A stretch of 64,000 nucleotides of DNA, taken from assembly GCA_964600235.1 (NCBI GenBank), contig CAZRIV010000017.1, positions 1-64,000 of the forward strand. Reading direction: 5' to 3'. This DNA is from MWEI01 sp964600235. Its GTDB lineage: Bacteria; Desulfobacterota; Desulfomonilia; UBA1062. A program made the position numbers and the translations under genes. The notes under the pieces were generated by a model. That model was not told the DNA's origin. It did no database searches and was given only the letters and a program-made list of their open reading frames with translations. Position 1 is the stretch's first letter; every line of letters begins with the position of its first letter. Shown here piece by piece: positions 6,463 through 15,478 of this stretch.

Positions 6463-8306
6463 AGGATCTCCCTGAGGGCCTTCTGAATGCCGCGCGAATC
6501 CAGTCCCACGATCTTTTTCAGATCGCCCAGAGACCCATGTTCGATGAACCTGTCCGGGATGCCCACAAGCCTGAATTTCAGCGGTATGCCCACATCCTGC
6601 AGCGCCTCGAGGACTGCCGAGCCGATGCCCCCCTGGATACAGCCGTCCTCCACCACGATAAACCTGCCGTTACAGGAGATCGCCTGCTCCCTGATGGCTT
6701 TTGAATCAAGCGGTTTTGCAAAGACAAGGTCCATTACCGCCACATCGTCGATTTCCGCTACGGCATCCAGCGCCTGGTAGCACAGCGGCCCCGCGCAGAA
6801 TACCACGGCCAGGCCGCCTTTTCTCAGCATCTCTGACCTTCCCAGCTTCAGCCGTGCCGGCTTGACGGGCAGGGGCACAACCTTATCCCTGGGGTACCTT
6901 ATGGCCACGGGCCTGTGGAGGCTCAGGGAGTATTCGAGCATCTTCTCCAGCATGACCTGGTCTCTGGGAACCATGATGGCCATGTTGGGTATGCTCCGCA
7001 GGTAGGCGAGGTCAAAGGAGCCGTGATGGGTCGGTCCGTCGGGCCCCACGAGGCCTGCCCGGTCGATGGCAAAGACCACCGGTGCGTTCTGCAGCGCCAC
7101 ATCGTGTATGATCGAGTCAAAACCGCGCTGGAGAAAGGTGGAGTAGATCGCCACCACGGGCCTGAGTCCGAACAGCGCCATGGCTGCGGCCATGGTTACG
7201 GCGTGGCCTTCGGCGATGCCCACATCATAGAACCTCTCCGGAAAGCGCCTGGCGTATCCCTTCAGCCCCGTACCCGAGATCATGGCCGCGGAGAGCGCAA
7301 CGATCCGAGGGTCCCTCTCGGCAAGCCTTATGAGCGCTTCGCCGAAGATGTCCGAATAGGTCGGCTCGCTGGGTGCTTTCGGTGCGTCTCCATTCTCGAC
7401 ATCGAATTTGCCCACGCCGTGGTAGTGCTCCGGGTCCTGCACTGCCGGGTGGAACCCCCTGCCCTTCTGGGTGATCACATGCAGCAGGATGGGCTCATCC
7501 ATGGCAGCGATATTCTGGAACGCCTCCACCAGGTGGGCCATGTTGTGCCCGTCAAGGGGGCCCACATACCTGAAGCCCATCTCCTCGAAGAGCAGGCCTT
7601 CCGTCACTGCCCCCTTGAGATTGCCTTCGATGTGCTTGGCCGCCCGGTAGATGAGGTTCCCCCCCAGCGGAAAACGGCTGAGGGTGTGCTTGATGCCCTC
7701 CCTCATGTCCCGGACCGTCTTCGAGGTCATGATCCTGCTCAGGTAGTCGGCCACTGCGCCCACCCGCTTGGATATGAACATGGTGTTGTCGTTCAGCACG
7801 ACAATGAGGTTCTGCTTCCTGATGCCCGCGAAGTTCAGACCCTCGAAGGTCAGCCCGTTGGAAAGCGACCCGTCCCCGATCACCGCTATGACGCGGTTCT
7901 TGCACTCGGCCTTGGCCAGGGTCTCGCAGATGCCGCTGGCAGCCGGCAGGGCATTGCCCGTATGGCCCGAGACAAAGGCATCATACAGGCTCTCGGCCGG
8001 GCTCATGAACGGGCACAGGCCTCCATGCTGACGCAGGGTGGGGAACGCGTCCCTCCTGCCGGTGATGATCTTATGCGTATATCCCTGGTGGCCAACGTCC
8101 CACAGGACCTTGTCCTTTGGCGCGTTGAACACGTAGTGCATGGCCAGGGTGAGTTCCACGGTCCCGAGGCTCGAGGCCAGGTGGCCGCCGGTGCGGCTCA
8201 CGTTCTCTATGATGAATTCCCTGATCTCTTTCGCCAGGGTCTCGAGCTCGCCGATGCCGAGCCGCTTCAAGTCCGCCGGCGTTTGTATGGTCTGCAGTAT
8301 CTCCAT
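6459..8306 (-). CDS. dxs: 1-deoxy-D-xylulose-5-phosphate synthase
   Basis: A 615-residue thiamine-diphosphate enzyme that condenses pyruvate and glyceraldehyde 3-phosphate, the first step of the MEP pathway. The N-terminal domain shows SSLGTVELTLAMHYVF and the ThDP/magnesium motif GDGSLSNGLTFEGLN; the central domain holds GIAEGHAVTMAAAMA and DRAGLVGPDGPTHHG; a transketolase C-terminal domain follows. Length is normal. I placed the start at the ATG two bases after the ispA stop (TAAGCATG); an upstream ATG would add nine residues and overlap ispA. The gene is translationally coupled within ispA-dxs-tlyA-ispH. Confidence 0.95.
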   Translation of the reverse strand: MEILQTIQTPADLKRLGIGELETLAKEIREFIIENVSRTGGHLASSLGTVELTLAMHYVFNAPKDKVLWDVGHQGYTHKIITGRRDAFPTLRQHGGLCPFMSPAESLYDAFVSGHTGNALPAASGICETLAKAECKNRVIAVIGDGSLSNGLTFEGLNFAGIRKQNLIVVLNDNTMFISKRVGAVADYLSRIMTSKTVRDMREGIKHTLSRFPLGGNLIYRAAKHIEGNLKGAVTEGLLFEEMGFRYVGPLDGHNMAHLVEAFQNIAAMDEPILLHVITQKGRGFHPAVQDPEHYHGVGKFDVENGDAPKAPSEPTYSDIFGEALIRLAERDPRIVALSAAMISGTGLKGYARRFPERFYDVGIAEGHAVTMAAAMALFGLRPVVAIYSTFLQRGFDSIIHDVALQNAPVVFAIDRAGLVGPDGPTHHGSFDLAYLRSIPNMAIMVPRDQVMLEKMLEYSLSLHRPVAIRYPRDKVVPLPVKPARLKLGRSEMLRKGGLAVVFCAGPLCYQALDAVAEIDDVAVMDLVFAKPLDSKAIREQAISCNGRFIVVEDGCIQGGIGSAVLEALQDVGIPLKFRLVGIPDRFIEHGSLGDLKKIVGLDSRGIQKALREIL

Positions 8307-8308
8307 GC

Positions 8309-9187
8309 TTACATCACCCGCCCAAGCATCCACATGGCCAGCCCCCTGAGGTTCTCCACCCGGTCCGGCCTGATGCCTTCAAGCGACTGTATGGCCCGGG
8401 AAGTTGCTTCCTTGGCCCATACCCGCGCGGCATCGATGCCGAGGGCCTTCACCACCGTGGCCTTGTTCTGGACCATATCCTTGCCCGCGCTCTTTCCCAG
8501 GGTTTGTCTGTCGGAGGTTACGTCCAGTATGTCGTCGATGGCCTGAAACGCCAGCCCGAGCTGCGTGCCGAAGCCTGCCAGGGACCTGGTCAGGGTGACA
8601 TCGTCGCAGGCAATGCGCGCACCTGAATACATGCACAGTTCGAACAGGCGAGAGGTCTTCTGGGTGTATATCTCCTCGATCTGAGAGGGCAGCAGGTCCT
8701 TGCCCTCGGCCATCACGTCCTCATATTCCCCCTGCACCAGGCCCGATGTTCCGCAGACATCGGCAAAGGCTCTGCACAGGTCCACCTTTACCTGCGGTGC
8801 GTACGGGCTGTTGCAGATGACGGAAAGCGCCTGGAAGATGAGCGCATCGCCCGCAAGGATGGCCGTGGCCTCACCGAACTTCTTATGGCAGGTGGGCATG
8901 CCGCGCCTGAAGTCGTCATTGTCCAGCGCGGGCAGATCATCATGGATGAGGCTGAAGGTGTGGACCATCTCTATGGCGAGCCCTACGGGCAGTGCGTCCG
9001 CATCACTCCCTCCTGCGGCTTCGCAGGCCAGCATTGCAAGGATGGGCCTTATCCTCTTTCCGCCTGCAGTGAGGCTGTAGGAAAAGGCCTCGAAAACTCC
9101 CGACCTGCTCTTTACGCCCGAGAGGTAGCTGCCCAGGTATTCCTCAAAGGCCGCCTTCTTGGTCGTTATCAATGCGCTCATATCCAC
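8309..9187 (-). CDS. ispA: Farnesyl/geranyl diphosphate synthase
   Basis: A 292-residue trans-isoprenyl diphosphate synthase. The first aspartate-rich motif is in IHDDLPALDNDDFRRG (residues about 85-100), the second in AFQAIDDILDV (about 220-230), with GGKRIRP before the first. These motifs bind the magnesium-diphosphate of the allylic substrate. The enzyme makes C15 or C20 precursors from the products of the MEP pathway encoded next to it. It heads the operon; the start is GTG, or an ATG two codons later. The usual small neighbour xseB is absent here. Confidence 0.93.
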   Translation of the reverse strand: MDMSALITTKKAAFEEYLGSYLSGVKSRSGVFEAFSYSLTAGGKRIRPILAMLACEAAGGSDADALPVGLAIEMVHTFSLIHDDLPALDNDDFRRGMPTCHKKFGEATAILAGDALIFQALSVICNSPYAPQVKVDLCRAFADVCGTSGLVQGEYEDVMAEGKDLLPSQIEEIYTQKTSRLFELCMYSGARIACDDVTLTRSLAGFGTQLGLAFQAIDDILDVTSDRQTLGKSAGKDMVQNKATVVKALGIDAARVWAKEATSRAIQSLEGIRPDRVENLRGLAMWMLGRVM

Positions 9188-9266
9188 GGATTATCCCTTC
9201 ACAGGCAATACCACGGTGCAACACAATCTTCAACAGGGTAAAAATCGACGGAAAACCCTTTGAAGT

Positions 9267-10232
9267 CTATCTGTTGGAGAGTTCTTCATAGAGTTTCATG
9301 ATGGTGTTCACATAAACGTCGCTGTGATTGTACAGCCATATGGCGGTGCGGTTCTTCTTTTCATCCCCGTTTTCCCTCCAGCCCGATTTCTTGAGGAGAT
9401 TTGCGATACTGGCGATGGCGTCAGGCATGCTGAAGGGGTCCCTTATGCCGTCGGCGTCCCCATCCGCGCCCCATTTCATGAAGGTGGAAGGGATAAACTG
9501 CGCCGGGCCCATGGCCCCACCCTTGGACCCCTTGATCTCCAGGGGGTCGAGGCCCAGGGTATCGGCAATCAGTACCAGGTGGTAGAGCTCGCCTGCGGCC
9601 CATCTTCCCCTCGCAAGGGTCTTCTTCATCCCCTCCTCGTCATTGAGCGGGATATTGTCCACGCCGGTCCTGTCTTTCAACTGCCCAATTATATCCGGGT
9701 CTGATATGAGGGAAATGTTTGCATAGGCATTGAATGGGTGGTACTTCATGGGGTAGGTCCCGATCCTGGTTTCTATAATGAGGATCGCCATGATGATCTC
9801 GGGAGAGATGTCGTACATCTTACGGACATTATCAAAGAGTTCACGGTTTTCCTCCATAAAGGCCCTGCCCTTTATGACATACTTCTGGTCGAATTCCATG
9901 CGCCCGGGGCTCTTCGCAGAGGCCTTGGGCCGGACAAAATTGAGGTTCTCGAGGATAAACTTCTCGTCGAACGACACCCTCGGGTCCGTCATCAGGCCGT
10001 GAGCGCGCTCCCTGTCCAGGCCTTTGGCCACGATAAGATCCTCCACATACCCCTTGGCCCTTGTTTCATTGATCAGGTTCAGTCCGGACGTGGTCATGAG
10101 CGAAGGCTGCACTGCTGGCCGGACCTCGGGACCGGCCGATGACTCCCCCGGGGCTTCCTTGTGAGCGCAGGAACTGCCCAAACCCAGGGCCATGGCGATG
10201 ATCGTCGTGATGATGATTCCGCGTGTCTTCAT
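9267..10232 (-). CDS. MltB-family lytic murein transglycosylase (lipoprotein)
   Basis: A 321-residue protein with an N-terminal signal ending in a lipobox-like GLGSSC, so it is probably anchored in the outer membrane. The catalytic domain carries IIETRIGTYPMKYHPF (with the catalytic glutamate), GAMGPAQFIPSTFMKWG and PDAIASIANLLKKSGW, which are MltB/SLT_2 hallmarks. Such enzymes cleave peptidoglycan glycan strands to 1,6-anhydro-muropeptides. There is no C-terminal peptidoglycan-binding domain. It reads in the same direction as the isoprenoid genes but with a gap of about 80 bp, so it may be transcribed separately. Confidence 0.88.
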   Translation of the reverse strand: MKTRGIIITTIIAMALGLGSSCAHKEAPGESSAGPEVRPAVQPSLMTTSGLNLINETRAKGYVEDLIVAKGLDRERAHGLMTDPRVSFDEKFILENLNFVRPKASAKSPGRMEFDQKYVIKGRAFMEENRELFDNVRKMYDISPEIIMAILIIETRIGTYPMKYHPFNAYANISLISDPDIIGQLKDRTGVDNIPLNDEEGMKKTLARGRWAAGELYHLVLIADTLGLDPLEIKGSKGGAMGPAQFIPSTFMKWGADGDADGIRDPFSMPDAIASIANLLKKSGWRENGDEKKNRTAIWLYNHSDVYVNTIMKLYEELSNR

Positions 10233-10317
10233 ACAGGAAGATGCTACCTTGAACGCCCCATGATTTTCAAGGGAATTGACGGTTTTTCTATCATGACAGG
10301 GGTGTACCCGGCTGGAC

Positions 10318-10345
10318 TGTTTTTATTGGTCCGTTCAAACCGGGG
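10318..10345. repeat. Possible decayed fragment of the 215-bp hairpin repeat family
   Basis: TGTTTTTATTGGTCCGTTC plus AAAC closely resembles the sequence at the base of the large stem in the copies at 11,904-12,118 and 30,322-30,537, preceded by CCCGGCTGGAC. The opposite arm is missing, so this would be a remnant. Confidence 0.35.
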
Positions 10346-10462
10346 TAAAACGACACCCGGGACCATGCTCCCCAAACGCCGTCTGAATAGTCCATTGGTC
10401 AGAAATCTCCATGTAAAAGGCCTGTCTTGACTTGTGTTCAGGGGCGTCATACAAGAAATCTT

Positions 10463-11797
10463 ATGAAGAGGATCCTTATAGCCAACAGGGGCGAGGTGGT
10501 CCTGCGGGTGATCAGAACTGCGCGCGAGCTCGGCCTTGAAACCATTGCCGTCTATTCCGAGGCCGACAGGGACATGGAATATCTGAACCTGGCCGACGAG
10601 GCGGTGAAGATCGGGCCCGAACAGCCCTCCAAGAGCTATCTCAACATGGACGCCATCATCTCCGCGGCCATCGCGTGGAAGGCCAACGCCATCCACCCGG
10701 GGTACGGGTTCCTCTCGGAAAACCCCCAGTTCGCATTTATCTGCGAGGAGAACGGCATCGAATTCATCGGACCGACCAGCACCACGCTGAGGACCATCGG
10801 CAACAAGTCCAGGACGAAAGAGGTCGCCCGCTCGCTGGGTATACCTACCATACCAGGCTCCTATGGGGTGGTGGCGGACATCAATCAGACCATCCTCCTC
10901 GCCCAGGAACTGGGTTTCCCTGTCATCCTCAAGTCTCTCTACGGAGGAGGGGGGCGCGGCATGAAGGTCGCCTTCAACGACGACCAGCTCAGGCAGCACT
11001 TTGCCAGCGTCAGCAGCGAGGCCTCTGCGGCGTTCGGCCGCAACGAGATCTATATCGAACACTATATCTCTTCTCCACGCCACCTGGAGGTCCAGGTCCT
11101 GGCCGATGCCTATGGGAACATCAATGTCTACTCGGACCGCGAATGTTCCATCCAGAGGCGCCACCAGAAAATCATCGAAGAGGCGCCCATTCCAAACATA
11201 GATGATGATCTGCGGCAGAACATCAAGGACTGGTCGAGGCAGATCATACAGGCTATCGGGTTCAAGGGGCTCGGCACGGTTGAGTTCCTCATGGATCAGG
11301 AAGGAGAGATCTTCTTTCTCGAGATCAACGGCAGGCTCCAGGTGGAACACCCGGTCACCGAGATGATTACCGGGGTCGATCTCGTCCGCGAGCAGATCAT
11401 GGTCGCCGCAGGCGCCCGCATCGAGACCGCACCGGCCGATATCGCGGGCCATGCCATTGAATGCCGCATCAATGCGGAAAACACATCCAGGAACTTCATG
11501 CCGACCACCGGCACCATCGCAAGGCTGAGGATGCCGGGCGGTCCGGGCACCCGCGTGGACACGCACCTCTATGAGGGCTGTATCGTGACCCCGTTCTACG
11601 ACCCTTTGCTCGTGAAGCTCATTGCCCACCACTCGAGCCGCGATGCGGCACTGCGCCGCATGGGAAGGATGCTCGACGAAACCTGCATCGACGGGCTTAC
11701 CACCAACAAGGACCTCCTGTACAAGCTCCTTGCCCATGACAGCTTCCTTGCAGGGACCGGCGACACCTCGCTGGTGACCCAGCTCCTGAGTAAGTAG
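10463..11797 (+). CDS. accC: Acetyl-CoA carboxylase biotin carboxylase subunit
   Basis: A 444-residue ATP-grasp enzyme that carboxylates biotin on a carrier protein, the first half-reaction of acetyl-CoA (or another acyl-CoA) carboxylase. The start MKRILIANRGEVVLRVIRTA, AIHPGYGFLSENP, the glycine-rich KSLYGGGGRGMK loop, RDCSIQRR-like RECSIQRRHQK and EINGRLQVEHPVTE are all present. The preferred start is the ATG at 10,463 because conserved sequence begins there. It stands alone, without an accB or a carboxyltransferase gene, so its partner must be encoded elsewhere, and a role in propionyl-CoA or pyruvate carboxylation is not excluded. Confidence 0.92.
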   Translation: MKRILIANRGEVVLRVIRTARELGLETIAVYSEADRDMEYLNLADEAVKIGPEQPSKSYLNMDAIISAAIAWKANAIHPGYGFLSENPQFAFICEENGIEFIGPTSTTLRTIGNKSRTKEVARSLGIPTIPGSYGVVADINQTILLAQELGFPVILKSLYGGGGRGMKVAFNDDQLRQHFASVSSEASAAFGRNEIYIEHYISSPRHLEVQVLADAYGNINVYSDRECSIQRRHQKIIEEAPIPNIDDDLRQNIKDWSRQIIQAIGFKGLGTVEFLMDQEGEIFFLEINGRLQVEHPVTEMITGVDLVREQIMVAAGARIETAPADIAGHAIECRINAENTSRNFMPTTGTIARLRMPGGPGTRVDTHLYEGCIVTPFYDPLLVKLIAHHSSRDAALRRMGRMLDETCIDGLTTNKDLLYKLLAHDSFLAGTGDTSLVTQLLSK

Positions 11798-11874
11798 CCT
11801 CTATTCATGACTCAAACTTCCTGAACGGATCTCTGGGCTCCTCGTGGAATGCAGCTGGAAGCTGAAAAGATTGT

Positions 11875-12150
11875 CCTCTTCAAGGGATGCATCTCGCCAT
11901 AAAGCCGGATTTTTCGTTTGAAGGTGTTTAAAATTGATCCGTTCGAAGCAGTGATCTCGCCGCCTCAGATAAATGACTATTATGCCGGCTGCTTGAGGCG
12001 GCGAGATCACTGCTTCGAACGGACTTATTAAAAACAAATTGCCTGGCATGAACCATATGCCAACGCACTCTTGGAGTGTATCAGGTACATGTGTACACTT
12101 CCAAACGCACACTCCGCCATAAAGCCGGCGAGATGCATCCCTTGAAGAGG
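11875..12150. repeat. Solitary long hairpin split by a 215-bp repeat
   Basis: The outer arms 11,875-11,898 and 12,127-12,150 are a perfect 24-bp inverted repeat (CCTCTTCAAGGGATGCATCT...). Removing the repeat between them would leave a 24-bp hairpin with an 8-base loop, ATAAAGCC, like the solitary hairpins at 30,584, 37,066 and 40,556. The 14-bp sequence CGCCATAAAGCCGG is present at both junctions (11,895-11,908 and 12,115-12,128), as expected for a target duplication. Confidence 0.75.
11904..12118 (+). repeat. 215-bp covarying hairpin repeat, copy A
   Basis: Terminal inverted repeats of the form CCGGATTTTTCGTTTGAAGG bound the element. A perfect 30-bp stem (11,938-11,967 with 11,994-12,023, beginning TCCGTTCGAAGCA) encloses a 26-base loop. 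A second small hairpin, CACTC-TTG-GAGTG, lies at 12,066-12,078. Ends, stem position, loop motif (TAAATGAC) and small hairpin are shared with the copies near 30.4 and 34.9 kb. Confidence 0.8.
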
Positions 12151-12216
12151 CTGATCAAAGAAATCCATGCATTATTATAGTAAAATAACTTCCTGAAAGA
12201 GCTGAGGGGGCTCCTG

Positions 12217-13233
12217 TCACTTCTGAGCTGAAAAGGCCTTCGTGATCTCGTCCGCCTTGAACTCTGGCAGCGCTTCGGCCTTGCCGTCCCGGTAGAGTAT
12301 GAGCCTGTCCGATGAGGTCATGGAACCGATCCGGGCGCCGGGGATGCCTGAGAGCTCCCAGGCGGCCAGGATTGCCCCGGCAGTATCCGGCCTGCAGCAC
12401 ACGAGCAGCGAGCCCGATGCCAGCGACCCGAGGGGATCCATGGAGAACGCACCCAGGATCTTCCCTGAGAGCTCCATGAGCGGTATGCGATCCCAGTGTA
12501 CCTCGAGGCCGCAGCCGCTGGCGGCGGCCAGCTCGGCCAGCCCCGTGGCCAATCCCCCTTCGGTGGGATCATGCATGGCGCTTACACCGCCGGACTCCAG
12601 GGCGATCCGCGCATCTCTCACCACAGAGATCCCGGGGGTATAGATGAGGTTCTGCGCCCTTTTCAGGGCCTCCGGGTCGAGATCCAGCCTGCCGGCAAAC
12701 TCGCGCGCCAGGAGCGCTGTGGCCTCGAGGGGTATGCCCTTGCTCAGGAGGATGGCATCTCCGGGCTTTGCACCGGATGAGCGGATGATTCCGTGGCTGG
12801 AAAGGGTGCCGATCATGAATCCCACGGCTATTGCCCGGTCGATCCCATGGGTTATCTCGGTATGACCTCCCACCAGGGTGATGCCATGCTCCGAGCATGC
12901 CTGGAGCAGCCGCGAAAAAACCGCCTGCGCACCTTCAGGTGTCGTTGCCCCCTGGGGGAACAGGAAGGTGGTAAGCAGGTATTTCGGTACGCCGCCCATG
13001 CAGGCGACGTCATTGGCATTGATGGTGACGAGGTACCAGGCGATGTCATCCGTGGCAAAGGTGATGGGGTCTGTCTTGAAGACAAGCCGTTCGTCCCCGA
13101 AGCGGATCACCGCGGCGTCCATGCCGATGCCCGGACCCACGATGACATCCGGGTTTTCTGCAGGAAGTTCGCTCAGGAATCTTCTCAGGAGGTCTACCGG
13201 CAGCTTCCCTATGGGCAGGACGTCTCTGGCCAT
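12217..13233 (-). CDS. AIR synthase-related protein (HypE/PurM fold)
   Basis: A 338-residue protein of the AIR synthase/HypE/ThiL fold. Visible are GPGIGMDAAVI (N-terminal glycine-rich segment), FKTDPITFATDDIAWYLV with the metal-binding aspartate, ANDVACMGG, LVGGHTEI and, in the C-terminal domain, SAMHDPTEGGLATGLAELA. Family members bind ATP and phosphorylate or dehydrate small substrates. HypE itself ends in a conserved PRIC; this protein ends FSAQK, so it is not a hydrogenase-maturation HypE. The start, ATG at 13,233, lies four bases after the folE2 stop. The pairing with folE2 hints at pterin or nucleotide metabolism, but the reaction is unknown. Confidence 0.8.
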   Translation of the reverse strand: MARDVLPIGKLPVDLLRRFLSELPAENPDVIVGPGIGMDAAVIRFGDERLVFKTDPITFATDDIAWYLVTINANDVACMGGVPKYLLTTFLFPQGATTPEGAQAVFSRLLQACSEHGITLVGGHTEITHGIDRAIAVGFMIGTLSSHGIIRSSGAKPGDAILLSKGIPLEATALLAREFAGRLDLDPEALKRAQNLIYTPGISVVRDARIALESGGVSAMHDPTEGGLATGLAELAAASGCGLEVHWDRIPLMELSGKILGAFSMDPLGSLASGSLLVCCRPDTAGAILAAWELSGIPGARIGSMTSSDRLILYRDGKAEALPEFKADEITKAFSAQK

Positions 13234-13237
13234 GCGG

Positions 13238-14002
13238 TCAATCGCTCTCGATATAGGCGTATGCGCTGTGGTTGTGGATGCTCTCGATGTTCTCGGCCTC
13301 CACGGAAAACCAGGAGAACTCGCTGCGGCCACGAAGAAGCGATGCCGCCTGCCTCACAACGTCCTCCACGAACTTGGGGTTCCTGAATGCGGCCTCGGTG
13401 ACGTACTTCTCGTCGGGCCTTTTCAGGACAGGGTATACCTGGCTGGACCCGCACTGCTCGATGAGCCCGATGAGGTCCTCCATCCAGAAGAACCGTTCGT
13501 AACGCACGAGCGCCTTCACGATGCCCCGCTGGTTGTGGGCGCCGAACTCGCTGATCTCCTTGGAGCACGGGCACAGGGTCTGTATGGGCACCGTCACCCC
13601 CACCCTGAACTCCCGCCTGGCCCCCACCATGCCCGTGAGCAGGCACCTGTACTCCATGAGACCCACTGCACCGGTCACCGGGGCCTCCTTTTCGATGAAG
13701 TAGGGGAACTCCACCTCCATGTGGGCGCTCTCGGCCTCCAGGGACCGCTTGATCTCGTTTAAGATATGCTCGAAGTTCTTGATGTGGATATTTTCCTTGT
13801 GCTCGTTGAGCACCTCGATGAAGCGGCTCATGTGGGTGCCCTTGAACTCCCGGGGCAGGTCCACATAGAGGTTGATGGAGGCGACCGTGTGCTGTGATCC
13901 CTTCTTCTTGTCCGAGACCACGATGGGGTAGCTTATGCCCTTGACACCCACCTTCTCTATGTAGATGGGATTGTCGGGCCGCTGCTTCTGCACGTCCTTC
14001 AT
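13238..14002 (-). CDS. folE2: GTP cyclohydrolase FolE2 (type IB)
   Basis: A 254-residue protein of the COG1469 family, which converts GTP to 7,8-dihydroneopterin triphosphate for folate and queuosine synthesis. The hallmark TLCPCSKEIS, with the metal-binding cysteine, is at residues about 140-150; GAHNQRG and the C-terminal FSVEAENIESIHNHSAYA match the family. Unlike FolE it can work with manganese or other metals instead of zinc. It lies 12 bp downstream of queD and four bp upstream of the AIR-synthase-like gene, so the three genes probably form one operon. Confidence 0.93.
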   Translation of the reverse strand: MKDVQKQRPDNPIYIEKVGVKGISYPIVVSDKKKGSQHTVASINLYVDLPREFKGTHMSRFIEVLNEHKENIHIKNFEHILNEIKRSLEAESAHMEVEFPYFIEKEAPVTGAVGLMEYRCLLTGMVGARREFRVGVTVPIQTLCPCSKEISEFGAHNQRGIVKALVRYERFFWMEDLIGLIEQCGSSQVYPVLKRPDEKYVTEAAFRNPKFVEDVVRQAASLLRGRSEFSWFSVEAENIESIHNHSAYAYIESD

Positions 14003-14013
14003 GGAGGGCCTTC

Positions 14014-14379
14014 TTATCCGGAATAGGTCACACGGCAGGAATCGTTCTCCCAGACGGTGACCTCTTTGAGCATCACGGGCGGCAACACCCTGCCGGATAC
14101 GGACTGATAGATGAACCGCGCGATGTTCTCGGCAGAAGGGTTGATGGCGGCAAAGGGCTCCAGGTCGTTCAGGTACTGGTGGTCAAGTCCCCCCAGGACC
14201 TCTTTCAGGATCCCCTTGAGGTCGCGGAAGTCCATGACAATGCCGGTGGCATCAAGCTGCAAAGATGTCACCGCCACCTCCACACGATAGTTGTGCCCGT
14301 GCAGCCGCTCGCAGTCGCCCTGATACCCCCTGAGGCTGTGCGCCGCGCTGAAGCCGTCCATGACCGTTGCTGTAAACAT
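14014..14379 (-). CDS. queD: 6-carboxytetrahydropterin synthase QueD
   Basis: A 121-residue protein of the PTPS/QueD family. Seen are FSAAHSL with the first zinc histidine, CERLHGHNYRVEV with the catalytic cysteine and two further zinc histidines, and a later TVWEN with the substrate-binding glutamate. It takes the FolE2 product dihydroneopterin triphosphate towards queuosine (or folate in related PTPS-III enzymes). Because the catalytic cysteine is kept, QueD is the better call. I chose the ATG giving MFTATVMDG; an ATG six codons upstream is possible. The gene diverges from the PhoH-like gene. Confidence 0.88.
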   Translation of the reverse strand: MFTATVMDGFSAAHSLRGYQGDCERLHGHNYRVEVAVTSLQLDATGIVMDFRDLKGILKEVLGGLDHQYLNDLEPFAAINPSAENIARFIYQSVSGRVLPPVMLKEVTVWENDSCRVTYSG

Positions 14380-14533
14380 GGGCAGTACATAATACATTGT
14401 CAAAGCGACTGCAACATGTGTTTGGCACCGGCTGCCTGCCTCCCGGGGCTGCAGGAAATGAACTTGTAACACCAGTGGATTTGGTATATGCCAGGACCAT
14501 TCAGGCAGGAAAAGAGGCTTATACACAAACTCC

Positions 14534-15478
14534 ATGTCCATAATCGACTTCTCAGACACGCATATCCTGCGGCAGCTGGCAGGCGACAGCTGCTCCCACC
14601 TGAAGATCCTCGAGGAATCCATCGGGGTGAAATGCGCGCTCATGGGCAACACCATCGAGGTCTCGGGGGAGAGCTTCGATGTGGACCTGGCGGAGCACGC
14701 GCTGAAAGACCTCTACCGGCTCATAAAGGGCGGGTTCCCCATCTATCCGGACGATGTGTGGTATGCCGTGCGCATGATCGCCAAGGACCGCAACGTGGAC
14801 CTGGAGGACGTGTTCAAGGACAACATCTACCTCTCATCCACCAAGAAGGTGATCTTCCCCAAGAGCCTCCAGCAGAAGCGCTATATTGATTCCATGCGCT
14901 TCAAGGACATCCTCTTCGGCATCGGCCCGGCCGGCACGGGCAAGACCTACCTGGCGCTCGCCATGGGCGTGCACTACCTGCTGAAAAAGAAGGTGGAGCG
15001 CATCGTGCTCACCAGGCCGGCGGTGGAGGCGGGGGAGCGGCTCGGCTTCCTGCCCGGGGACCTCCAGGAAAAGGTGAACCCCTACCTGAGGCCCCTCTAC
15101 GATGCCCTGTACGACATGCTCGAGCGCGACCATGTCCTGAGGCTCATCGCCAGGGACCATATCGAGGTGGCGCCGCTTGCCTTCATGCGCGGCCGTACCC
15201 TGAACGACGCCTTCATCATCCTTGACGAGGCGCAGAACACCACCTCCGAGCAGATGAAGATGTTCCTCACCCGGCTCGGGTTCAATTCCAAGGCGGTCAT
15301 TACGGGCGACATCACCCAGATCGACCTTCCCCAGGGCTCCATCTCGGGCCTGGTGGAGGCATCCCGGATCCTGAAGGACATCGACGAGCTGGGCTTCGTG
15401 TACTTCTCGGAGGATGACGTGGTGAGGCACAAGGTCGTGGCCAAGATCATCCGTGCCTATGACAAGAGCGGCAGATGA
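14534..15478 (+). CDS. ybeZ: PhoH-like ATPase (YbeZ)
   Basis: A 314-residue protein. An N-terminal KH-like region (residues about 20-70) precedes a PhoH ATPase domain with Walker A GPAGTGKTYLALA near residue 135, LTRPAVEAGERLGFLPGD, Walker B FIILDEAQNTT and ITGDITQIDLP. The gene overlaps ybeY by four bases. In many bacteria the pair is co-transcribed and the proteins act together in RNA or ribosome metabolism. No lnt or corC follows here; the tRNA cluster comes next. Confidence 0.92.
   Translation: MSIIDFSDTHILRQLAGDSCSHLKILEESIGVKCALMGNTIEVSGESFDVDLAEHALKDLYRLIKGGFPIYPDDVWYAVRMIAKDRNVDLEDVFKDNIYLSSTKKVIFPKSLQQKRYIDSMRFKDILFGIGPAGTGKTYLALAMGVHYLLKKKVERIVLTRPAVEAGERLGFLPGDLQEKVNPYLRPLYDALYDMLERDHVLRLIARDHIEVAPLAFMRGRTLNDAFIILDEAQNTTSEQMKMFLTRLGFNSKAVITGDITQIDLPQGSISGLVEASRILKDIDELGFVYFSEDDVVRHKVVAKIIRAYDKSGR

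Noticed and set aside
6915..8546. A 543-codon open frame on the plus strand
   Set aside because: It lies entirely opposite dxs and the end of ispA, whose motifs are unmistakable. High GC removes stop codons from the opposite strand; the translation is rich in H, R and G without any domain.
10244..11737. A 497-codon open frame on the minus strand
   Set aside because: It is antisense to accC, which has complete ATP-grasp motifs. No motif was found in the opposite frame.
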